Below, in pieces: positions 56,258 to 64,000 of a DNA stretch of 64,000 nt. A program made the position numbers and the translations under genes. This DNA comes from Otatea glauca (Eukaryota; Streptophyta; Magnoliopsida; Poales; Poaceae). The DNA lies in NCBI GenBank assembly GCA_036346275.1, contig CM070713.1:57159567-57223566 (forward strand), in the 5' to 3' direction. The notes beneath the pieces were generated by a model, which did no database searches, had not been told where the DNA came from, and saw only the letters and a program-made list of their open reading frames with translations. The stretch's first letter is position 1; every line of letters starts with the position of its first letter.

Positions 56258-57246
56258 GCTAGGAGGGTGGCTTGGCGAGGAGCCCAAGACGTCTCACCGA
56301 GATAGCCGTTGGGCCCAGTGGGGCGGCCGCTGCCCTCGGAGCGGTGCGCGCCGGCCAAGCGGGAGGCGCCAATGTCGTTGGGAGCTAGCGTGAATGCGTG
56401 AGGCTGTGCTGTGCTGTGCCAGTTCTTGGTAGGGCAGAGAAGCTGCCCGATATGGATGAATCTTGAGAAAGTTGAAACAAATAGCTTGCTCCGTGCACAG
56501 TTCATCACATCATGGCAAAAGCGGATGCACTTTAATCAGTACTTCATTCACCGGCCTGGGCTCTGGTTGTTCAGGCATATTCTCTATTGTCAATTTGTCA
56601 TTCAGGCACCTGGTCCTCCCCCTGCACCAAGGGCCTGTCTACTGAAGGCAGGCAGACAGGCAAGACTCGAGCGGAAGACGTCTCTCTGGATCAATCCAGG
56701 GCATAATCTGACTAGGGCTGCACTCTCTTGTCGGGGCTGATTATGGATTTCCCATTTATGCCTTTTAATGGCCTGCTTCTGCACAAATTAGTTTTGCTGG
56801 TTTTGGTGGAATCTGAAGAGCATGAATGGTGGATGGGGGAGAGGGTTCTGAATTCTGAATCTCAGTGAGGTCATCCGCATAAATCCTGATCGGATTAGTA
56901 ATCATTTCATGTCAGGTGATGAAAAGGTTCCTCCTAGCACTATGGCACCATCAAGCTGTGGACCTTACAGTTTTCACTGCAGTGGCCTTCTTGCACACGC
57001 GATCCACAATTCGGGATTGCTCTGTGTCAATTCTGCTGGCGTTTTGCGGTGGATGAGATATGTTACATGGTAAGTGAAGTTCATTTCTGGGACACCATAG
57101 TCAGTGCTTGTACAGATGGCAAAGTAATCTAGAAATTAAACTACAATGCGGCGCAGCATTTACTAGCACTATCTGGTGCGCTTCGCCTTATGCAACATTT
57201 GATCTGCCCTCCTGTTTGTAGAGGAGGAACGCAGTTACCCCAATTT
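56258..57246. other. Spacer between PPR relic and the FT-like gene
   Basis: Apart from the possible continuation of the PPR relic in the first ~150 bp, no coding sequence is recognised. On the minus strand it is the 3' flank of the FT-like gene. Confidence 0.4.
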
Positions 57247-59136
57247 TCATCTGTATCGCCTTCCACCACATCCATTCTCCCTTTGGCAGTTGAAGAACAC
57301 TGAAGCCACAGGTGGTCCTAGATTGTAAAGTGCTGAGAAGTCCCTTGTGTTAAAATTTGGTCTCCATCCTGGTGCATAAATGGTCTGCCGGACGGACTGT
57401 CGGAAAAGCACAAAGACGAACCGATGTATTCCTGCGGTTGGCTTTGGACCTTCATAGCTGACTATCTCATTTCCTGAAATATAGTTTGTCGAACATTTCA
57501 GAGATTTATGTAAATATTATGCCTAAGCTTCCAAACATCGTTTTGTAAGCATTTGTGTTGGATCCAGTGTAGAATATATTTGGTGCTTTCAAGCTTCAAA
57601 GTCACCTTAAATCTGCTCAAACCACATTTATATATTGCAGACTGACAAACAGATTATACAAGTTTAAGCCAGCCATTTGAATATTTCTCTGCAATGGATC
57701 AATGCGGAAGCCAGTGAATATATGCTGCCTACTGTGCTGATCTGTGGTGAGTAATACATTTTTTACTTTGTGCACCTTTTCAGCAGTGATAATTTGCACT
57801 CTGTGGGTTGTACAGAGCAATTTGTGTTGTTAATGGAGTTGCAGATATTGGTACTATCGGGACTGCCAAAAGATGGATTCATTTTCAATGACTACTCAAT
57901 TCTTAAAACATTTAAATCAGGGAAATGAGAGGTAAAAAGGGGAAGAACCCACCAAAACTTGCATTTGTTGATTCTGGAATGTCTGTCACCAACCTGTATG
58001 ACATGCACACAACTGTAAGCAATACTTTTGCTTTGATGTTTAAATTCCAGTCGGAAATGTTTCAGGTCTTACCAATGAAGGTATTCTCTTTTGGTTGGAT
58101 TGCATGGACTTGGTGAATCAGGATCCACCATCACCTATTGGTAAGCTTGTTATTGTTCTTTGTTAGAAGCATAAAATGAAATTCTTGTTTCATAAATTAA
58201 TTATAAAATCAAGTAAAAATGATGTTGAATTGTTTATGCAGATAAACATTTCTTTGAAATGTGCACCACGATAGATTTTTTGCTTGTCCTCTGTCAAGGC
58301 AATTACATTATTTCTCTAAATTATTATGTCTGTATAGTTTGATTCTTAGGATCTGAGCTGTCCAATTTTTTTATACTCTTTTTTAGACAAAATGAAGTGT
58401 TGTGAAGAGAAGACTATTCAAATGTTAGTTTCTTAGTGCTGTTTTCAAAGCATCTTAATGAGGCCAGCAATTATGTGGATTATTCACAACAGATGACGCA
58501 TTGCTGGAAGTAGTCGTCATGGTTCCAGGGTCACATAGCCTATACGTCTAGACTCTAGACCAATGTGTATAATTTTTATTGTTTGTCCGCATGCAAAGAT
58601 GTTGGTGTATTTGCTTACAGTAGCAAAAACAAGGTGAACATCTTTATAGGATATATTGAAATAAAATATAGAAGTGCAAAAGGTCTTTCTCAATCAACAA
58701 GGACAGCTTTTAAATCTTCACAAAGTCAAGATTGTTGCCTTTCTGTGATCTATATATACTGAAAACAACTTCAAAGTGGTTGTACTTTGAAACGTTGTCT
58801 TGCTGCATGCCGTTTTAGAGAAAAAAAGGTGACCCAACTTGGTCCCTTGTATTGCAGTTTAAGGCTGTTTGGTTAGATCAAAGGTAGAAAGCTTTAAGTC
58901 ATACTCAATTCTATAATGAGGTAGACAGGTTGTTATGAACTCACCAAAGTGTAAAGGGTCCTCATGTCACGCCCAGCAATCTCAATCCTGGGCTCATTCA
59001 CTACTTGTGAAGGCCTGAGCTCAGATCCATTAGTCAGTTCTCTATTGTTGTATAGGATTCTGAGTGACGCTGATTTGGTAAATGGGTCCAAGATTTCTCC
59101 AACTACGTTGCCTACGACAAGTGGATCCCTTGACAT
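57247..59136 (-). CDS. FLOWERING LOCUS T-like protein (PEBP family)
   Basis: FT-like proteins are small mobile PEBP proteins that bind 14-3-3 and FD-type bZIP factors to control flowering. Four minus-strand exons give a complete 522-nt CDS (173 aa): 58945-59136, 58073-58134, 57953-57993 and 57247-57473. The sizes of the two middle exons (62 and 41 nt) are exactly those conserved across plant FT genes, and all introns are GT-AG. The protein starts MSRDPLVVGNVVGEILDPF and carries the PEBP motifs DPDSPSP and GIHRF. Tyr82 in REYLHW corresponds to FT Tyr85 (TFL1 has His), placing it on the FT side. Segment B reads YAPGWRPNF: Tyr131 and Trp135 match FT Tyr134 and Trp138, but Pro137 replaces FT Gln140. 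The LYN triad is present in ALYNLGPPV, and it ends GCGGRRYR. It is intact and probably functional; which grass FTL/ZCN paralogue is not resolved. Confidence 0.95.
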
Positions 59137-62100
59137 AGTTAGCTACGATTGGTAGTCTTCAGGAGATAGGTAGTATTGCTCAAGAGAAGCTAACTTGGCC
59201 TTAAGTGTGAACTTGGGTGAAGTGCAGGGTACAGGTCTGTGCTCTATATATACTCGCAATCCCAAATGCTGGACCACTTGTGACGACCGAAACTATTAGC
59301 TCTGGAGTATGGACACCATGGTATCTTACTTTAAACTGCAAACAATGATATATATGGGTTGCCATCACTTGAAATATTTCGGGCTGTCCACTCTCTGGGC
59401 CTACACCAATGGAAGAAGTGCTCTGCAATTCCACGTAGGTGAATAAGATCTGATGTATCACACTTATTCCCTATACCTAGAGCCTAATAAATGGTTGTCA
59501 GTAGTGAAAAGGGGATTGCTTTTTGACTTGTCTCCCAGACTGATGCATTATGTTCTTCGTTTTCAGCTATAAACTTCCCATCCCTCGTTTTCACAGTAAA
59601 GAGTTTTAGGCAAATGCAAGTGTCATTTAAGTTTCATGCTTGCCTAAGGTTCTTTCCTTTTTCCCTCGGTCTTGTAACATGTTGTCTTATACATGCTAAA
59701 AAGTGATTATGTATCGGGAGGATCATTTGCTCTAAGTAGATTGAATAGCTAAGAGGTTTCTTAATTGGTATAAGCATGGTGGGATGAGAATACTATACTG
59801 CAATGATAAAAAGTGGTAGGGGGTTTTCTGTACAAATGTATCAATTGTTCGGTGTCTTCTCCTAAAATAATAATTTCCATGTCCCTGGATAGCACATCTA
59901 TCAGTTGGATGCTCAAGATGCTAATAGGTGGTACAAGTGTATGGTCTATCTCCTTGCATGCCATCATATAGAATTCCGAATCATGTCCAGTTCGTTCCGC
60001 AAAGATTATAAACAAGAGCTGTTTGTTTTCACATAATAACACAATGATGATGAGGTGGGGCATCGGCATGTATTCAATCTCGTGTTCAATTTAATCATGC
60101 TAAAAGTTTGAAAACTGCTTCTCTCTATTTCTGCCAGCCAGGAGGAATTATCTTTTAGTCCTATGGCTTAAAACATTCGAAACAGACTTCCTAGGGGCTG
60201 TTTGAATGAAACTGAACAAATGATGTTGGTATTGCAATACTTTTAAGATCTGTTCTGATTTACCAACGTAAGTTGTGGACAAAGGTAATATTAGCTTTTT
60301 ACCTTATTCTGTAACAAAGTGCTCTTTTTTTCTTTGGTGTGGAACAGATATATCAATAATTATAAAGCCATAGATTCATTTGCCTTTGCCTCTAAAATTT
60401 CACTAGCTTTTGTTCTGTTGACATATTATAATGTTATCCTAGATCATGCTGTGTTTCTGGGATTATGCTTGTAACTGACTGCATAAGATCATATAACTTC
60501 TAGTCATTATATGCCTCTTTATATTGTTCCGTTCCTATATGAAAAATAAAGGATCTATTAATTAGTTTATATTGCACAACGAACATATCTTAGTACAATT
60601 GACTAGCCATATTTGAAGTTAAAATGTCCATGTCATACTTAAATATTCTGTTGAAGGATATTGATTCTGATGTCTAATGTGCATGTGTTGCAAACGCATC
60701 CACGCAACCACATTCTACTTAAATTTATCTCTTCTGTTCCAGTTTATCTGATGGAATATGATCTTTGAGGATGAGACCTCAATATAAGTTCTTGTGAGCA
60801 CTTGCAGAAGTTTATTTGTTCTTTGACATATGTGCCATTCCAACTGTGTGATGGAATATCATTTGCAAAAGATTCTGCCCCCAGTTGCTGTTCTTTTTTC
60901 TTAACGAAAAAAAAGCTGTCTACGGCAGCTAATATGGACTTCAGATAAATGAGGGGCAATGGTGTGTTAGATAAGGTCTACATTGATCTTGACTAGCAGG
61001 GGACCATAAAATCTCATTTTATTCATCTGATACTAGCATTCTGCAGGTTTTCAGCTGTGCAAGTTTCATCAGTTTCTGCGTCATAAGCCTGAAACTACTT
61101 CCAGAGCTTGGAGCAAGAAGCTTTACACTTTGATGTAAATGACGTAGGGAGTTATCTCTCAAACCTAAATGTTAAACAGTAGTGCCAATTTTGCGTGTTC
61201 CAAATAAGTGGTGATAAGAGTTTAGTTCGCATGATGATTGATCATGAACACTTAAATTTGATAAAATCTATGGATCTCTTTTCCGTTAGGTTATCTTTAC
61301 ACAATCTTGAATCTTGACCAAGGAATAAAGCAGCTCGGCCCTTCACGTGGGCATATATCCCCCATTAATCCAGCCACTCCAACGGTGAATGGAACTAGGA
61401 AAATGACGGACATTACATGGGTTGTCAAAGCACAGAAATGCACATTTGACACAGAAACCTTCAGCATGTAATTGCATGAAACAGACACGAATATGGAAAT
61501 AAAATCCAGAAATGGAAAAAGGAAAAAAAACATCCTGCCAGGTTTAGCATTTCACCGGCTACAGTCGATGAAAAATTGAATTTTGCTTCATTGCTGCGTT
61601 CTGCCATTGCTCGCTTTTGAAAAATTGGATTATACTCTCCATGGTTATCACGGCGTTGTCTGGACGTCTCAGCGGCCGGAGGGAGACGTCAAGATCTAGC
61701 GCTCGACTGGAGAGCATTAGGCGACCGTCTGGATGTCGCGACGGCGCGACTAGGCGTCCAGTCTAGACGTTGCGGCTGCGGAATGTTCATGAGATCGGGT
61801 AATAATAGAGGACGAGAGTCATGGGATGAAGGGATGGGAGGCTAGGTAACCCTAGCGCATGGAGAGGAGAGGGAAGAGAGCTCCGCAGCCAAGTCTGCCA
61901 CCTCTGTCGCCTCCACCGATCGGTAATCCCCCTCCGCCTCCACTGCGGTTGTTGCTACCGTCGTTGCTGTTGCTGCTGCCTCCGTCTCCACATCCCCCTC
62001 CCCCTCCCTCTTTGCCTCCGCCGCCTCCATCGACCGCCGTCGTCGTTGCTCTGCTCCCACTGCTCCTCCTTTGTTTGGTCGTCTAACTGTCCTCTAGACA

Positions 62101-63845
62101 TCTAGGCAATCCGGAGGCCCCTCTCTGCTGCCTTCATGCTCTCAGAGGGAAGTTGGAGGAAATTTAAGCAATCACTATACATCAATATTACCCGGGGACA
62201 GTAAAACTGTACAAAAGAGTAACAGCGCAAGACATCAAGACTGTTCGGGTAATGCTGGTATGTACTACACTTCTATCAACTACCTAGCCATTTTGTCATT
62301 GCCTGTAGTGTAGCGCTATTTGCCATTGATGAAGATGTAGGCTGCCATGCCATGACAGTTGAACGGATCAAGAAAGATTGCATGGCGGATCTGGACATGG
62401 ATCGGAAGAATCCCGTCCGGAAACGACTAGCAGCGTGTACTTGAGCTACAAGGCCTAAGAGTTGAGCTACCGGAGTAGGTGGTATTTGCTGCCAAGATAG
62501 CCGGTATCTAGATAGCGTACGTGCGGCATTGGTACATGTATTGCAAGTTGCAGATCGTCTCTGCTCTGCTCTGTCCATCAAGGCATCAATGGAGAGTGTG
62601 TTTCGAGCCGAGTGCCACGCGCCGGAGATGGATATGAGCGTGATCGCCGCTTAGCTTGCTCGCTTCATCCAGTGTGCTGCGTTGCGTCGCAATCTTATCA
62701 GTTTCCTACAGGTCTGGAGAGAGAGGTCAATGGCGAAGAAAGACGCACAGAAGAGCCGGCGTCATGGCACTCACGCACGACGGCACGAGCACGCTTCTAG
62801 TAAGCACCTTGGTACTCTTCTTCTACGTGATAGCGAAAAAAGTCGTCCACGATATCGGTGCAAGGCTAGACCTACTCTGGCCCGCTCTGATGTAGCCGTG
62901 TAGCGTAGGCCGGTTTCGTTGGGTACCTACGGTAACTTTGTGGAAATCCGTTTTCTCAATAAACGACTCGATTCTTTACAATAGTGTCTCAGCTGCAATA
63001 ATGAATAATAATATAAACAACACGGGATAATTTGAAGGTCTCAGATCTAGATCCGACGACCAATAAGAGACTAATTAAGTTACAGTCTCACTGCAAACTG
63101 CACAGGAATCCAACCCGCCTATTCGAGGCTTATGCCCCGTTGGAATGACACCAGGGAATTTTTTTGCACATAAAAAAAATAAATTGATTTCTATGAAATT
63201 CATGCTTTAAAAGGCCCTTTAGCTTCTTGGATTGTTGGCGAGGCAATAGCTTACTCATGCGATGGTCAATAGCTGGCCGGAGAGGATAATCAGTCACACT
63301 GGGATCGAAAGACGAAAGATTTTGCCAAAAAAAATAGCGGGGTAGAATTTCAGCCCAGGTCGGCAGTTTCAGTCCGCTCTTCATGGGAGGTACAAGAAAA
63401 AAACACACTGGATACAGATTTATGTTCACTCCCAGATATTTCCTGAACCGAGCAACGATCAATCACGCTCCGAACGCTTTGCCCCTTGCATCCGTTGCAG
63501 CCGGTACGTCCTCGTCAGGGCCGAATTCTGAGGCCGCTCGCAGCAGCGGTTCAGTGTAACTGGCAATGATCTGAGTTCGCAATCAGCAACTTGGTTAAAG
63601 AAAGACGTATCATGCCGTGTGCGGTGTAACATCGTCACCAAGCTGATCGTTAGGAAATAGCCCATGCTCCGTGGTATTTCTGAACTTGCGTGAGCATCCA
63701 GCAGCAAAAAGGAGAGAAAAAAAGCCGATCTTGCTATCCGGCCACAGGCCGGATCCTACAACAGCATATCCTGATCATTGTTTCTGATAGGCTGATATGA
63801 TCTGACCATCATTGTCATTTCACGGCGATGCGATGCTTATTAGGG
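59137..63845. other. FT-like gene upstream region and distal intergenic DNA
   Basis: This contains the FT-like promoter on the minus strand and nearly 5 kb without a supported gene. At 61650-62100 the sequence becomes GC-rich with repeated GTCTAGACG/CTAGGCG-type words, suggesting an old transposon end. The proline-rich frame at 61859-62086 is low-complexity. Small frames at 62612-62903 lack family features. No regulatory motif was strong enough to name. Confidence 0.4.
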
Positions 63846-63922
63846 AACAAGCCGTAGTCTCCGCTGAAAGCAGATTTTGGAAACGAAGCCGCAGTCTCAG
63901 CTGAAAGCAGCAGATTTTGGAA
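63846..63922. repeat. Short tandem duplication (~38 bp x 2)
   Basis: Two adjacent units share GCCG.AGTCTC.GCTGAAAG and CAGATTTTGGAA. The second has an extra CAG. It has no coding context. Confidence 0.8.
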
Positions 63923-64000
63923 CCATCACATTCAGATATTGTTCTACTTAAAAGAAAAGAGAGCAATAAACTTATCAAGCACTATGCAGTGGAGAGCCAC

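Noticed and set aside
55957..56508. 183-aa minus-strand ORF near the PPR relic
   Set aside because: It overlaps the PPR relic on the opposite strand and has no recognisable domain.
58855..60225. Tourist-like MITE end motifs (GGCTGTTTGG, GGGGCTGTTTGAATG)
   Set aside because: Two similar words were seen at ~58863 and ~60196, both in the same orientation, without matching inverted ends or TTA duplications.
61859..62086. Proline/leucine-rich ORF
   Set aside because: Low-complexity CCT/CTC repeats create the frame; no signal of a real protein family.
62612..62903. Cluster of small ORFs, one with a hydrophobic segment (STLLVSTLVLFFYVI)
   Set aside because: Short, overlapping in several frames, no homology I recognise and no splice logic; a single hydrophobic stretch is weak evidence.
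1..64000. CRISPR arrays, bacterial operons, riboswitches
   Set aside because: The window is plant nuclear DNA; no regularly spaced identical short repeats or prokaryotic gene arrangement was seen.

Overview
The window is nuclear DNA from a grass (Poaceae). Five protein-gene loci are recognisable and all are plant families: a plastid MTERF5-type protein, the spliceosome factor ISY1, a UBA2-type RNA-binding protein, a FLOWERING LOCUS T-like (PEBP) gene, and a PPR relic. Exon-intron structure is typical of plants. Between the genes lie repeats characteristic of grass genomes: Tat/RIRE2-type and Tekay-type Gypsy elements, a SMART/TRIM element, hAT elements and a PIF/Harbinger-like gene-capturing element.

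Layout. 49-3100 is a complete but decayed hAT transposon with a perfect 8-bp target-site duplication (TSD), inserted about 150 bp upstream of the MTERF5 start codon. 3253-5807 is the four-exon MTERF5 gene, with a 281-bp SMART retroelement in intron 1. 7445-8893 is a non-autonomous hAT-like element with an 8-bp TSD and internal ~180-bp subrepeats. 9225-9743 is a 260-bp tandem duplication just downstream of the ISY1 stop. 9754-10689 (minus) is an uninterrupted ISY1. 11060-11480 is a degenerate AT-rich repeat.

11666-49397 (37.7 kb) is a single nested locus. The outer shell is a minus-strand Tat-lineage Gypsy element: 5' LTR at 48464-49397, gag and protease at 45.8-47.8 kb, an antisense ORF at 12973-13206, 3' LTR at 11666-12574, and TSD CTACC on both sides. 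Its core is replaced by a minus-strand array of chromodomain Gypsy (Tekay-like) elements arranged LTR-internal-LTR-internal-LTR-internal. The third LTR is itself split by a scrambled plus-strand relative (32203-40983).

50697-52395 is a PIF/Harbinger-like element (TSD TAA) carrying fused fragments of an ABC1-kinase gene and a chloroplast ABCI11-type ABC ATPase gene. 53618-54817 is a UBA2-type two-RRM gene. 56144-56257 is a PPR relic. 57247-59136 (minus) is a complete four-exon FT-like gene. The remainder to 64000 shows no gene I can support.

The host genes do not form an operon or pathway; they are independent loci separated by repeats. A technical signal matters for any reading of this window: between near-identical repeat copies, differences concentrate at CTG/CAG (and CCG) sites, very often CTG read as TCG or CG. 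This looks like base-calling failure at CHG-methylated cytosines, so many frameshifts in the retroelements may not be biological.
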